DNA of 64,000 nt, from contig CABUSH010000001.1 of NCBI GenBank assembly GCA_902494195.1, positions 107,422-171,421 on the forward strand. Direction: 5' to 3'. This DNA comes from an uncultured Collinsella sp. (GTDB lineage Bacteria; Actinomycetota; Coriobacteriia; Coriobacteriales; Coriobacteriaceae). This document shows, in pieces, positions 25,797-35,480 of this stretch (its first letter is position 1; each line of letters begins with the position of its first letter). The position numbers and the translations under genes were made by a program. The notes beneath the pieces are model-generated. The model worked only from the letters and a program-made list of their open reading frames with translations. It made no database searches and was not told the origin of the DNA.

Positions 25797-28601
25797 GTGA
25801 GAGCTTCCGCTGTCCTTCGTTCAGTTATATATCGCACCCTGGCCGTCGCGCTTGCCGCACTCGCCATACTGAGCACCATCATGCCCGCCCCCGCCTATGC
25901 CGCCAATACCGATCAGCAGGTCAAAACGGTCCGCGTTGGTTGGCTCGTCAACAACGAGGGCTTCCAGGACGGCACCCCCGGCGAGCGTCTCTCGGGATGG
26001 GGCTACGAGTACCTCCAGACCCTCTCGTACTACACACCCGGCTGGCAGTACGAATACGTCTCCGGCACCTTCACCGAGCTTATGGAGAAGCTCGAAGCCG
26101 GCGAGATTGACCTCATGCCAAACATCTCCTACTCCGAAGAACGCGCCCAAAAACTGCTCTTCTCATCGAACCCCGAGGGCACCGAGCGCTACTACATCTA
26201 TGCCAGGCCCGAGCGCGACGATCTGGCCAAGGGTGACCCCCGAGCGCTCCAAGGCCTTACCATCGGCTGCAACCCCGGCGTTATGCAAACCTTCGTTGGC
26301 CAGCAATGGCTCGCCAACGAAGGAATCGCCTGCACATACAAGGAGTATGACGGAAACTCCGTTCTCTTTGATGCGCTGGCAAACGGCGAGGTCGATGCCG
26401 TCATCATGAACGACACGACCTCGTCGCCCAGTGCCTCCCCCATGTTCTACATTGGGTCGAGCGACTACTATTTTGCCGTCCCCAAAAGCCGCCCCGACCT
26501 GATGGACGACATCAATGCCGCCATGACAGCAATCGCCCGCGTCAACCCACGCTATAACGACGAAGTCAAATCTCACTACTCGGCCCAAAACGGCGGTTCA
26601 TCATCGCTCAACAGCCCCGAATGTTCCTGGCTCAAAGCAAACAACAACACCATCACGCTCGGCTACATTACGGGCAAACTCCCCTACTGCAACGAAGACG
26701 AAGACGGCAAAATGGAAGGCTCGCTCGCATCGCTTGCGACGACGCTACACGATAAATTTGGCATTACGGTCAAAACCGTCGCCTTTGATAGCTACAAGAT
26801 GATGTCAAAGGCCCTGTCAGAGGGAAGCATAGACGTTGCGCTGCCGGCATACCGAGATTACTGGTTTGCCGAGCAATCAGGCGTTATGCAGTCGGTATCG
26901 TTGGGGACCATGTCCCTCACCGCCATCCACACCGGCAGTAACCTGAAAAAAGACCTTCAGAACATCGCCTGTACCAAATCATCGTTTGTCAACAAAAATG
27001 CACTTGAAAGTCTATTCCCCACAGCGACCGTAACCGAATACCAATCCGACGATGAAGCGTTCGACGCCCTCAGGAAGGGAACGGCGCGCTGCATCGTCGC
27101 TCCCAGTTCACGCGTAAAAACCATCGGTGACCGTTATGATCTCGAGGACTGCGAGACGGTCGAGCTCCCTGACACCTGTGACCTCGCGTGCTTGATGTCG
27201 CGCGGCAAGCCCGAACTGCTGGGAATCATCAACAAGGGCATCATCAATGCCGGAGAATCGCTCTCCGCAAGTAATTACTCCTCCACGTCGTACACGGCCC
27301 AGGAATCCAACACGCTTCAATTCCTTTATCGCAACCGCACCGCCATTGCAGCTACCCTCATCGGTATGTTGTCGGTCGGCATCGTCCTGCTCATCTGGGC
27401 GCTCGTGCGCGCTCGAACCGAGCGCAAAAAAGCCGATGCTGCCAACGCCGCTAAGACGGCATTCCTCACGCGCATGAGCCACGACATCCGTACGCCGCTC
27501 AACGGTATCCTGGGCCTTATCGAAATTGAAGAATTGAAGGAAGGCGATATGCAAGTCGCCCGCGAGAGCCGTGCCAAGGCGCGCGTTGCCGCCAATCACC
27601 TGCTCTCGCTGATCAACGACATCCTCGAGATGGGAAAAATCGAAGACCGCAAGCTAACACTGGAACATGCGCCTTTTAACCTCAAAGAGCTTTGTGACGA
27701 TACGCTGGTGCTGTGCAAGCTCCGCGCGTCCAGTAACGGCATCACAATGCAGGACAATAGTCTGCCGTACGCCACGGGGCCATACATGATCGGCAGTCCC
27801 ACCCATATCCGACAGATCATGATCAACCTGTTAGACAACAGCATTAAGTACAACAAGCACGGCGGCTCCGTCACCTTTAGTTCAAAGACCAAGCCACTCG
27901 ATAACGGGCGCGCGCTCTTTTGCTTTAGCGTTTCGGATACCGGCATTGGCATGGCTCCCGAGTTTTTAAAGCATATCTATGAGCCGTTTGCCCAAGAAGG
28001 TGACGATGCGCGCAGCAAGTTCCAAGGAACCGGCATGGGCATGCCAATCGTCAAGTCGCTTATTGAACTGATGGGCGGCACCATCGAAGTCAGCAGCGAA
28101 CTCCATGTGGGCACCACGTTCTACGTGGAAATTCCGCTCGATATCGACAAGAACCCCCGGGCGCGGGCGAATACGGTCGAGAGGGCGCCCGACTGCTCGC
28201 TCGCCGACATGAACGTGCTGCTCGCCGAAGACAACGAATTGAATGCCGAGATTGCCCTGACGCTGCTAGAATCCGAGGGCGTCGTGGTCACCCGCGCCGC
28301 CAACGGCAACGAGGTCGTCGATCTGTACCTGTCGCATCCCGCCGGCAGCTTCGATGCGATCCTGATGGACATTATGATGCCGGACATGGACGGCTACGAG
28401 GCAACCCGCGCGATTCGTCTGAGCGAGAAGGTCGATGCAGCCGATATCCCCATCATCGCGCTCACCGCCAACGCCTTTGCCGAAGACGCCCAGGCGGCAC
28501 ACGATGCCGGCATGAACGCCCATCTGTCCAAACCGCTCGACTTTAACAAGCTCAAAAACATACTCGCCCGCATCAAGAAAAACGAATCCGTTTCGCTATA
28601 G
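25797..28601 (+). CDS. Hybrid histidine kinase with two periplasmic solute-binding domains
   Basis: About 934 residues. A signal sequence ending near APAYAAN is followed by two tandem SBP_bac_3-type domains (about 45-265 and 285-505), one membrane helix (TAIAATLIGMLSVGIVLLIW), and a HisKA domain with the phosphorylated His in FLTRMSHDIRTPLNG. Next come a HATPase domain (N-box NLLDNSIKYNKHGG, G-boxes DTGIGMAPEF and GTGMGMPIV) and a receiver with phospho-Asp in LMDIMMPDMDG. This is a BvgS-like sensor. No DNA-binding response regulator is adjacent, so the output step is unknown. GTG at 25797 with TTAGGA six bases upstream is the best start; a TTG at 25791 is in frame. A split version of the system lies convergently at 29194-32252. 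Confidence 0.9.
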   Translation: MRASAVLRSVIYRTLAVALAALAILSTIMPAPAYAANTDQQVKTVRVGWLVNNEGFQDGTPGERLSGWGYEYLQTLSYYTPGWQYEYVSGTFTELMEKLEAGEIDLMPNISYSEERAQKLLFSSNPEGTERYYIYARPERDDLAKGDPRALQGLTIGCNPGVMQTFVGQQWLANEGIACTYKEYDGNSVLFDALANGEVDAVIMNDTTSSPSASPMFYIGSSDYYFAVPKSRPDLMDDINAAMTAIARVNPRYNDEVKSHYSAQNGGSSSLNSPECSWLKANNNTITLGYITGKLPYCNEDEDGKMEGSLASLATTLHDKFGITVKTVAFDSYKMMSKALSEGSIDVALPAYRDYWFAEQSGVMQSVSLGTMSLTAIHTGSNLKKDLQNIACTKSSFVNKNALESLFPTATVTEYQSDDEAFDALRKGTARCIVAPSSRVKTIGDRYDLEDCETVELPDTCDLACLMSRGKPELLGIINKGIINAGESLSASNYSSTSYTAQESNTLQFLYRNRTAIAATLIGMLSVGIVLLIWALVRARTERKKADAANAAKTAFLTRMSHDIRTPLNGILGLIEIEELKEGDMQVARESRAKARVAANHLLSLINDILEMGKIEDRKLTLEHAPFNLKELCDDTLVLCKLRASSNGITMQDNSLPYATGPYMIGSPTHIRQIMINLLDNSIKYNKHGGSVTFSSKTKPLDNGRALFCFSVSDTGIGMAPEFLKHIYEPFAQEGDDARSKFQGTGMGMPIVKSLIELMGGTIEVSSELHVGTTFYVEIPLDIDKNPRARANTVERAPDCSLADMNVLLAEDNELNAEIALTLLESEGVVVTRAANGNEVVDLYLSHPAGSFDAILMDIMMPDMDGYEATRAIRLSEKVDAADIPIIALTANAFAEDAQAAHDAGMNAHLSKPLDFNKLKNILARIKKNESVSL

Positions 28602-28643
28602 TTTGTGCTCAACCACCACGCACGACCAGAAAGGAAGCCAACG

Positions 28644-29123
28644 ATGTTTAGGCCCTTACGTCGAAAGAAACGCGCCATCACTGACGAGGAAGCGCGCAAA
28701 CTGCTCGCCACCTGCAAGCGCGGCGTCTTTGCCGTCAACGGCGACGATGGCTACCCGTACGCCATTCCCGTCAACTACTTCTTTGACGCCGAGCACGACA
28801 AGATTTATTTCCATGGCGCCAAGGCTGGCCACAAGGTCGACGCACTCAAGCGCGATGACAAGGTCTGCTTTACCGTTTACGGCAACGAGTGGTACCAGGA
28901 CGGTGACTGGGCTCCCTACGTTATGAGCACCGTCGTCTTTGGCCGTTGTCGCCTGGCTAATGACACCCCCGCGTTTATCGAGGACAAAGTCCGCCAGCTC
29001 GCCCTTAAGTACTACCCTTCTGCCGAGGAAGTCGAAGAGGAAATCGCCAAAGACATCAAGGGCGTCCAACTCTACGAGATTTCGATTGAGCATCTTTGCG
29101 GTAAGCAGATTCAAGAAAAGTAA
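28644..29123 (+). CDS. Pyridoxamine 5'-phosphate oxidase-like flavoprotein
   Basis: A 159-residue split-barrel FMN-binding protein. DEEARKLLATCKRGVFAVNG, YPYAIPVNYFFD and IYFHGAKAGHKVDALKRDDK are the characteristic segments of the NimA/PNPOx-like family. Members bind FMN or F420; some reduce nitroimidazoles. The ATG at 28644 follows AAAGGAAG; the frame from 28605 runs too close to the kinase gene. It may be read from the kinase transcript (42 bases downstream) and ends at a strong terminator. Confidence 0.88.
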   Translation: MFRPLRRKKRAITDEEARKLLATCKRGVFAVNGDDGYPYAIPVNYFFDAEHDKIYFHGAKAGHKVDALKRDDKVCFTVYGNEWYQDGDWAPYVMSTVVFGRCRLANDTPAFIEDKVRQLALKYYPSAEEVEEEIAKDIKGVQLYEISIEHLCGKQIQEK

Positions 29124-29151
29124 GCCTCAAGAGCAGACGTCGCAAATAGCA

Positions 29152-29191
29152 ATATGGCCCGGTTCCAACCCACCTTGGAACCGGGCCATAT
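29152..29191. terminator. Bidirectional terminator, 17-bp perfect stem
   Basis: The arms ATATGGCCCGGTTCCAA and TTGGAACCGGGCCATAT are perfect, with a 6-base loop. It lies between the convergent flavoprotein and hybrid kinase genes, 2 bases from the kinase stop. Confidence 0.92.
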
Positions 29192-29193
29192 GC

Positions 29194-31386
29194 TTATGAA
29201 GCGTCGGCGGCGATGTGCGCTAGCGCCTCGACGAGCTCTTGCGAGCTCACAGGCTTGCTCAGGTGCGCGTTCATGCCCGCCTCACGTGAAAGCCTGCGGT
29301 CGTCGGCAAAGGCGTTGGCACTCACGGCGATAATCGGCGTGGTCGCGGCATCCTCGCGATCGAGCGCTCGAATCTGACGCGTGGCCTCAAGGCCATCGAT
29401 GCCCGGCATCATGATGTCCATCAACACCACGTCGTACTCGCGCGGTGCGCTCGCGGCAAACGTCTCAACGGCAGACTCGCCATCCCTAGCATGCGTCACG
29501 ACGGCACCGGCACGGCTGAGCGTAAACTGCGCGATCTCGGCATTCAGATCGTTATCCTCTACGAGCAAAACGCGCAAGCCCTGGAGCGCATCGCCATCGC
29601 CCCCATCCACGCGAACTGCCTGAGGAATCTCGGAGCGTTTGCATTTCTCGAACGGCAGGCGGATGGTAAACGTCGTCCCCTGCCCCAAGACGCTCGTAAA
29701 ACTCATGGTTCCGCCCATAAGCTCGACCAACTGTTTTGCGATAGGCGCGCCCAGGCCAGTTCCCGATGAGGCGCCTTCCACCTGTTGCTCCTCGCGGCAA
29801 AACGGCTCGTAGAGGTGCTGTTGGAACTCCTCGCTCATGCCAATACCGTTGTCGGCGATCGTGTATTCATAGACGGGGACGCCATCCGCTGGCTCCACCT
29901 CGCGGCACGCTAGGCGAACATAGCCGCCCTGGCGGTTGTACTTGACGGCATTGCCGGCAATATTGAGCAACAAACGCTTGAGGTGTGTCACGCTCACCCG
30001 CGCATAGGGATGATTAAGCGTCTGCTGGTCGCAGATAATTGTCACCAGACGCTCCTCGGCCTGGCGCTCCAGAATATCGCGCACTTCACAGTTGAGGGCC
30101 ACCAAATTTATGGGCACGAGGTTCAGGTCGACCTGTCCGCTCTCCAGGCGACTCATATCGAGTGCCTCGTTGGCAAGGTCGAGCAGCAGTCCCGATGCCG
30201 TCCAGATTTTCGAGCGGCACTCAGTCTGCTTTTGCAGATCGTCCGCATTGGCGTCGCCAACCTCGACCATGCCGCGAATGCCGTTGATGGGCGTGCGCAG
30301 ATCGTGGCTCATGCGACGCAGAAACTCCGTCTTTGCCGAGTTGGCAGACGAGGCCTCACGCGCCGCCTTTGCCAGCTTGTCGCCATAGTCGCGCTCCTGC
30401 TGCAGCAAGTCCGTCAAACGTCGGCGATCAGCGCGGCGACGCACCGTCACAACAACGGCTATAACACCGCTGTAGAGCGCCAGCACGCCGGCAGCAACAG
30501 CCGCTACAACCTCAAAGTAACGCCGCGCCGAGGCATAGGTGTACACATAGAATTTGTGCGCTTTTCCAAATGTGCCCAAATACCACTCGCCGTCGGCGTT
30601 AACCAATCTGACCTTACCAGCCAGGCATCGATCCTTAATACCGTCGACAATGAAGACGTCCGTCGCAGGCAGATCGAATACGCCCAATACGGTGGGTTCA
30701 ACGGCATTGGTCGCAACGACCTTGCCGTCGCTTTCGATCACGATATTGCCGCTATCGATGGTTTCATAGCCATCAAGCAAGCTCTGCAGTTTGAGTGTAT
30801 TGCTTGCAACCGCCTTCGCGCTCTGATGCCTTACCGCGATAACGATACCCTCGCCATCCTGCCGAGTCACGCAGCCAATGTCTGCGACCGAATCATCCGC
30901 AAGCGTGATGCGGGCGGTATAGGACTTAAGCGGATGAGTTGCCACCTCCAGCACGGGTGATTCTTTGAGATACGTAGCGAGCGACTCGTAGCCCACATCG
31001 CCCGTCGAGGACTCGGACACCAAATTGCCCGATGCGTCCGTCACGATCAGCGCGCTCACGTTGAACTGGTCGGCATATTGCTCCAGCATGGCGCTATCCA
31101 CCGAACCGTCGCGCTCCATATCGCGGGCAGCCTCTCCGGCAATCTCCGTAACGCGAATCAGGTTTTTGGTCGTATAGGCGCTGTTGAATGCATCGTAGGA
31201 AAGGCTCTGCGTCGCCACGTAATCGACAACGTCGGCAAAGCGCTGCTCGGCTTGGGCCGTCGTGTAACCGTAGCTCATCATGCCGGCAGCAACCGAGAGC
31301 GCTATCCCCAGCAGAGCGACAAGGAGCCATGTCCCTGCCGAACGATTGGCCCGCTCCTGAGCGGCATGGTCGGGCGCATCGATCAT
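29194..31386 (-). CDS. Hybrid histidine kinase with extracytoplasmic sensor
   Basis: A 730-residue sensor kinase. TM1 (TWLLVALLGIALSVAAG) near residues 19-40, an extracytoplasmic Cache-like sensor region of about 250 residues, and TM2 near 297-318 precede HisKA with FLRRMSHDLRTPING. The HATPase has NAVKYNRQGG, DNGIGMSEEF and GTGLGAPIA, and the C-terminal receiver has phospho-Asp in LMDIMMPGIDG. Its first four bases overlap the stop of the solute-binding lipoprotein gene upstream (ATGA), so the pair is translationally coupled. The kinase and receiver parts resemble those of the fused protein at 25797, suggesting a common origin. No HTH output gene is adjacent. Confidence 0.9.
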   Translation of the reverse strand: MIDAPDHAAQERANRSAGTWLLVALLGIALSVAAGMMSYGYTTAQAEQRFADVVDYVATQSLSYDAFNSAYTTKNLIRVTEIAGEAARDMERDGSVDSAMLEQYADQFNVSALIVTDASGNLVSESSTGDVGYESLATYLKESPVLEVATHPLKSYTARITLADDSVADIGCVTRQDGEGIVIAVRHQSAKAVASNTLKLQSLLDGYETIDSGNIVIESDGKVVATNAVEPTVLGVFDLPATDVFIVDGIKDRCLAGKVRLVNADGEWYLGTFGKAHKFYVYTYASARRYFEVVAAVAAGVLALYSGVIAVVVTVRRRADRRRLTDLLQQERDYGDKLAKAAREASSANSAKTEFLRRMSHDLRTPINGIRGMVEVGDANADDLQKQTECRSKIWTASGLLLDLANEALDMSRLESGQVDLNLVPINLVALNCEVRDILERQAEERLVTIICDQQTLNHPYARVSVTHLKRLLLNIAGNAVKYNRQGGYVRLACREVEPADGVPVYEYTIADNGIGMSEEFQQHLYEPFCREEQQVEGASSGTGLGAPIAKQLVELMGGTMSFTSVLGQGTTFTIRLPFEKCKRSEIPQAVRVDGGDGDALQGLRVLLVEDNDLNAEIAQFTLSRAGAVVTHARDGESAVETFAASAPREYDVVLMDIMMPGIDGLEATRQIRALDREDAATTPIIAVSANAFADDRRLSREAGMNAHLSKPVSSQELVEALAHIAADAS

Positions 31387-32252
31387 GACAGGCCCTCCAC
31401 ATTCAAAAATGGCGAAGGGTCATCAAAGTACTTTGACACCAGACGTTCCATGGTGCCATCGGCAAGCATTTCTTGATAGGCATGAGTGAGCTTAACGTCG
31501 ATGCCGCGCGTATCGTTGATATCGAAAGCGGTGCCCAAACCGACCTCTAGCAGCGGCTCGTCCAGAATACGATACGTCACACCATAGTCCTTTTCGTAGG
31601 TGAGCAGCAAGGACTCATGCGCGGCGATGGCATCGACCAGGCCCTCGGCGAGCGCGGGGTTCAGGCATGAACGGTCCGAAAAGCAGTAGAGTTCTTTGAT
31701 CTGCGGAACGTTTTCATTTGTGCGATTGAGCAAAATGCCCTCGGGCTTGGTGGTGGACTGAACCGCCACGATCTTATCCTCAAGATCGGCAAGCGTGTAG
31801 ATATCGCTCTCGGGATCGACCGCGACCACCTGGCGGCTCGCAAGATACGGGCCGGCCCAACGATACTCGTTTTCGCGACCCGTCATGCTAAAGCTGCCCA
31901 TGACACAATCGAGCTCGCCGCTCGCCAGCAGCTCTTTCTTCTTTTCCCAATCGATCAGCTGGTATTTTGGCTTATAACCAATGCGGGCCAAAGCCTCGGT
32001 CAATATCTCGACATCCAGGCCAACAATATCGCCGTACTCGTCGGTATACACAAACGGTGGATAGAGGTCGCTGCCAACGTTGAGCGTCTTAAGGTCGTCG
32101 TCTTTGGCCTGCGAGGCGTCCGGGGCTTTTGATGCTGGCGTTGAGGCTTCGTCATTGTGCCCGGAACAGCCAGCTATCGCTATGACAAAGGCACTCGCCA
32201 CTGCAAGCGCAGCAAACAACGAAATGGCAACCGAGCGACGGGGTCTTTTCAT
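31383..32252 (-). CDS. Solute-binding lipoprotein (family 3) coupled to a hybrid kinase
   Basis: A 289-residue lipoprotein. The signal peptide ends in the lipobox IAGCSG (Cys near residue 28). The mature part is an SBP_bac_3 domain: LNVGSDLYPPFVYTDEYGDIVGLDVEI, the ligand-binding start, then LDCVMGSFSMTGRENEY. This fold normally binds amino acids for ABC import, but no ABC genes are here. Overlap with the hybrid kinase gene suggests it presents ligand to that sensor. GGAG precedes the ATG at 32252. Confidence 0.9.
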   Translation of the reverse strand: MKRPRRSVAISLFAALAVASAFVIAIAGCSGHNDEASTPASKAPDASQAKDDDLKTLNVGSDLYPPFVYTDEYGDIVGLDVEILTEALARIGYKPKYQLIDWEKKKELLASGELDCVMGSFSMTGRENEYRWAGPYLASRQVVAVDPESDIYTLADLEDKIVAVQSTTKPEGILLNRTNENVPQIKELYCFSDRSCLNPALAEGLVDAIAAHESLLLTYEKDYGVTYRILDEPLLEVGLGTAFDINDTRGIDVKLTHAYQEMLADGTMERLVSKYFDDPSPFLNVEGLS

Positions 32253-32345
32253 CGAGCTCCAGACGATCCTGTTTACAGACTGAAATGGTTAAAGATAATA
32301 GCAAACAAAACCACACGAGTACCCAATGGTTACAGACGTTTTACC

Positions 32346-32385
32346 ATGCGGGGCCTTCCAGCCGACTTGGCAGAAGGCCCCGCAT
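32346..32385 (-). terminator. Hairpin terminator after MalY-like gene
   Basis: The arms ATGCGGGGCCTTC and GAAGGCCCCGCAT are 13 bp and perfect, with a 14-base loop, 11 bases beyond the minus-strand stop at 32397. Confidence 0.8.
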
Positions 32386-32396
32386 GCAGTGCTCAC

Positions 32397-33611
32397 TTAC
32401 TGTGCATTAAAAACGTAGCGGTCCAAGCGGTCGCACGCTTCCCTTACGCGCGAAAGCGGCAGCGCCAGATTCACGCGAATGTGGCAGGGTCCGTGGAACG
32501 GGCGGCCGTCCTGATACCCCACGCCCACGCGCGCCCCCTCGTCGAGCAACCACTGAATATCACGGCCATGCTCGCGGCACCACTCGGTGCAGTCCAGAAA
32601 CACCATGTACGTGCCCTGCGGACGCGAATAGGACACGCCCTCAAAATGCTCATCCACGTAATTGCAGAAGTATTCGATATTGCCGGCAAGCACCTGGTTA
32701 AGCTCATCCACCCACTCGTAGCCCTGCGGCTGGTAGGCACCGATGAGCGCGTGCATGGAGAGGACGTTCATCTCGTTGTAGTGAGTCTTGTCGGACACAG
32801 CGCACACGTGGTCGCGCAGTGTCTCGTTGTAGATGATGTGGTAGCTGCCGACCAGGCCCGCCAGGTTGAAGGTCTTGCTGGGCGCGTAGAGGGCAACCGT
32901 GCGCATGCGGGCATCCTCGCTCACCGACTGCGTCGGGATATGCTTGTGACCCGGCAGGATGATATCGGACCAAATCTCATCCGAAATCACCACGCAATCG
33001 TGCTGGCGATAGATGTCCATGGCGCGCTCGATCTCGTCGCGCTCCCATACGCGGCCGCAGGGATTGTGCGGCGAGCAGAACACCGCGGCATGAATGTGGT
33101 TTTGGGCGAGTTTGCGCTCCATGTCCTCAAAGTCCATGCGCCACACGCCCTGGTCGTCGAGCTTAAGCGGGCTGTGGACAATGCGATAGCCCGCGGCCTC
33201 AATGGACTTGGTAAAGCCGATGTAGGTGGGGCTGTGGACCAGCACCGCATCGCCCGGCTGAACATACGCACGCAGCGTCGACACGACACCGCCCAGCACG
33301 CCGTTTTCGTAGCCGATATGCTCAGGGCGCAGGCCTTCGACGCCATTACGGCGGCTCTGCCATTCGATGATGCGGTCGAAGTACTCGGGGCGCGGATTAA
33401 AGTAGCCAAACATGGGGTGCTGGACACGCTGAATGATGTGTTCCTGGACCGTGGGCACCGTGGCAAAATTCATGTCGGCCACCCACATGGGAATGCGGTC
33501 GAAGCCCTCGTCGGGTGCGTTCGGAGCCATACCGGGGATCTCGCCCCAAGAGTCAACGGCGATGGAGTCCATGCCGTGGCGGTCGATAAGCGAGCTAAAG
33601 TCGTATTTCAT
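32397..33611 (-). CDS. MalY/PatB family PLP-dependent C-S lyase/aminotransferase
   Basis: A 404-residue fold-type I PLP enzyme. IPMWVADMNFATVPTV is the MalY/PatB N-terminal signature, SPHNPCGRVW is the substrate/cofactor loop, and VISDEIWSDII contains the PLP-binding Asp. The catalytic Lys lies in YAPSKTFNLAGL, and HIRVNLALPLSRV carries the carboxylate-binding Arg. Members cleave cystathionine or cysteine conjugates to a thiol, pyruvate and ammonia, or transaminate. ATG at 33611 behind GGGAG. Monocistronic. Confidence 0.92.
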   Translation of the reverse strand: MKYDFSSLIDRHGMDSIAVDSWGEIPGMAPNAPDEGFDRIPMWVADMNFATVPTVQEHIIQRVQHPMFGYFNPRPEYFDRIIEWQSRRNGVEGLRPEHIGYENGVLGGVVSTLRAYVQPGDAVLVHSPTYIGFTKSIEAAGYRIVHSPLKLDDQGVWRMDFEDMERKLAQNHIHAAVFCSPHNPCGRVWERDEIERAMDIYRQHDCVVISDEIWSDIILPGHKHIPTQSVSEDARMRTVALYAPSKTFNLAGLVGSYHIIYNETLRDHVCAVSDKTHYNEMNVLSMHALIGAYQPQGYEWVDELNQVLAGNIEYFCNYVDEHFEGVSYSRPQGTYMVFLDCTEWCREHGRDIQWLLDEGARVGVGYQDGRPFHGPCHIRVNLALPLSRVREACDRLDRYVFNAQ

Positions 33612-33723
33612 GCTGAGCTCCCGTGCAAAGTTGATTGTTTTGGTAGGCGTAATTGTCCACCAGCGTGGGCGGTTTTGGCGCGGGGTTTGGCGCTTAATTT
33701 GACGGGTGCGGACGAATGGCTGG

Positions 33724-34470
33724 TTAGTCTCGCGCGTCGTTGACGGCGACTACGGTTAGCTGGGTTTTATCGACCGTAAAAGATATGTCGAGCCCGGCGT
33801 AGGCCAGGTGATAGACGCGGCTTGGCTCGTGTTTGCTGCCCGCGCGGCGCGGATCTTGGCGAAGAACCTCGACCAGACCGGGGAACTTTGCGGGCGGGAC
33901 CATGTCTTGAAGCACTTGCGGGAACTCAACATCGAGCTCTTGCCACGGAGCACCCTCAATCCAGCCGCCTGTCGCATCCGGGTGGCAGTCGGCAAATGGA
34001 ATGTAGGGCTTAATGTCGTAGATGGGTGTGCCGTCGCGCAGATCGGCCCCCAGCACATGGATGATCGGACCATCGTCGGTGAGCTCGACACGATCGAGCT
34101 TGACGCAGGTAAGACCGATGGGATTAGGGCGAAACGGACTGCGCGTGGCAAATACGCCCACGCGCTCGGCTCCACCCAGACGCGGCGGACGCACGGTTTT
34201 CGACCATTTTGCGTTGGTGCCGGACCTGTCCTGCGACTTGGCATCGGCAGCTATGTCCTTAGCCGTGCCGCCGGGCGTTCCGTTTTCGAAGCGCCACAGC
34301 AGCCACAGGTGAGAGAAGGAGTCCAAACCCTCAACCGCTGCATTGGAGGCAAATTCCGGCTCAAAGACGATGTGTCCCTGCAGATGAGGCGCCAAAAAGC
34401 TGTTGCGCGGAATGCCGAACTTCTGCGGCAGGTCGGTATGTATGTGTGCGATAGGTTCCATGCCGGTCAT
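33724..34470 (-). CDS. trmO: tRNA m6t6A37 N-methyltransferase, TsaA/TrmO family
   Basis: About 248 residues. EPIAHIHTDLPQKFGIPRNS is the TsaA/VirR-type start, RPPRLGGAERVGVFATRSPFRPNPIGL is the family core SAM-binding segment, and DIKPYIPFADCHPDA is also diagnostic. TrmO methylates t6A37 of tRNAs that read ACY codons. The start is uncertain: ATGs at 34470 and 34461 both give the family N-terminus and no clear ribosome binding site is seen. The longer frame to 34554 reaches into the divergent promoter region of the next gene. Confidence 0.85.
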   Translation of the reverse strand: MTGMEPIAHIHTDLPQKFGIPRNSFLAPHLQGHIVFEPEFASNAAVEGLDSFSHLWLLWRFENGTPGGTAKDIAADAKSQDRSGTNAKWSKTVRPPRLGGAERVGVFATRSPFRPNPIGLTCVKLDRVELTDDGPIIHVLGADLRDGTPIYDIKPYIPFADCHPDATGGWIEGAPWQELDVEFPQVLQDMVPPAKFPGLVEVLRQDPRRAGSKHEPSRVYHLAYAGLDISFTVDKTQLTVVAVNDARD

Positions 34471-34601
34471 TGTACGGCATGGAGGTGTGGGGCGTTGCGC
34501 GCAATTCTTCGCCGCGGTCCCCGTCGTGCAACCAACGGTTGCTTGGAAGGGCACCTGCGGCCGCTTATGCTTAAGCCATCAACCAGCAGAAAGGAGCCGC
34601 T

Positions 34602-35429
34602 ATGGCCTTTGCAGAAAAGCTCATCGCCGTCCGTCGCGCCCATCACCTTACCCAAGAGCAGCTCGCCGCCAAGCTCTTCGTCACACGCCAGGCCATCAGC
34701 CGTTGGGAACGCGGCGAAGTCACCCCTGGCATCGACATGATGAAGCTCATCGCCGCCGTGACTGGCGAGCCCCTGTCTCACCTGCTCGAAATGCCCGAGC
34801 ACTATTGTCAGAGCTGCGGCATGATACTCACGCCCGACGACTGCGGCACCGATGCCACGGGCGCCACGACCGACCATTACTGCAAGTGGTGCTACGACCA
34901 CGGCAGGTACACCTACGACACCACCATGGAGGCGATGATCGAGGATTGTGCCCCGCGACTGGCACAAAACACCGGCATGTCGCTCGACGAAGCCGTCTCG
35001 CTCATGGGCGCCGTCCTGCCGCAACTGGAGCGCTGGCGCAACGTGCAGGAAAACGAGGAGCGCTACGGCGCCGAAGCGCGGGCGCGCTATGGCGATGAGG
35101 CTATCGATGCGGCAAACGAGGCGCTGCTGGACATGGACCCCGAGACATGGAACGACATGAAGGAACTTGAACGCGCTGTTCTGGGCCAGCTTTCGATTGC
35201 CATGGGCATTGGCGACCCAGAGAGCAACGAGGCCCACAAACTTGTCGCAATGCACCGTCGATGGATTGCCCTTAGCTGGGGACACGAGCCCCAAGACGAA
35301 GCATACCTGGGCCTCGCCCACGGCTATCTTACCGACCAGCGCTTTGTTGACTACTACGACAAGCCCTGCGGCACCGGAGCCACGGCGTTTCTGGTCCAGG
35401 CCATCGAGTCGTCGTTGACGCGCGCATAG
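34602..35429 (+). CDS. XRE helix-turn-helix regulator with zinc motif and TipAS-like domain
   Basis: A 275-residue fusion. Residues 1-60 are an XRE HTH (LTQEQLAAKLFVTRQAISRW). Residues 65-105 have a zinc-ribbon-like YCQSCGM...YCKWCYD. The C-terminal 120 residues match the TipAS/antibiotic-recognition fold (ALLDMDPETWNDM, HRRWIALSWG, LGLAHGYLTDQRFVDYYD, CGTGATAFLVQAI). TipAS normally sits behind a MerR domain and captures thiopeptides; here it is behind an XRE domain. Likely a ligand-responsive regulator, though its target is unknown. The ATG at 34602 follows AAAGGAGCC. Confidence 0.82.
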   Translation: MAFAEKLIAVRRAHHLTQEQLAAKLFVTRQAISRWERGEVTPGIDMMKLIAAVTGEPLSHLLEMPEHYCQSCGMILTPDDCGTDATGATTDHYCKWCYDHGRYTYDTTMEAMIEDCAPRLAQNTGMSLDEAVSLMGAVLPQLERWRNVQENEERYGAEARARYGDEAIDAANEALLDMDPETWNDMKELERAVLGQLSIAMGIGDPESNEAHKLVAMHRRWIALSWGHEPQDEAYLGLAHGYLTDQRFVDYYDKPCGTGATAFLVQAIESSLTRA

Positions 35430-35480
35430 ACCGCGGCGGCTTTGGGTATTTCAATCAAAACCGCAACCGATTGGAGACCT

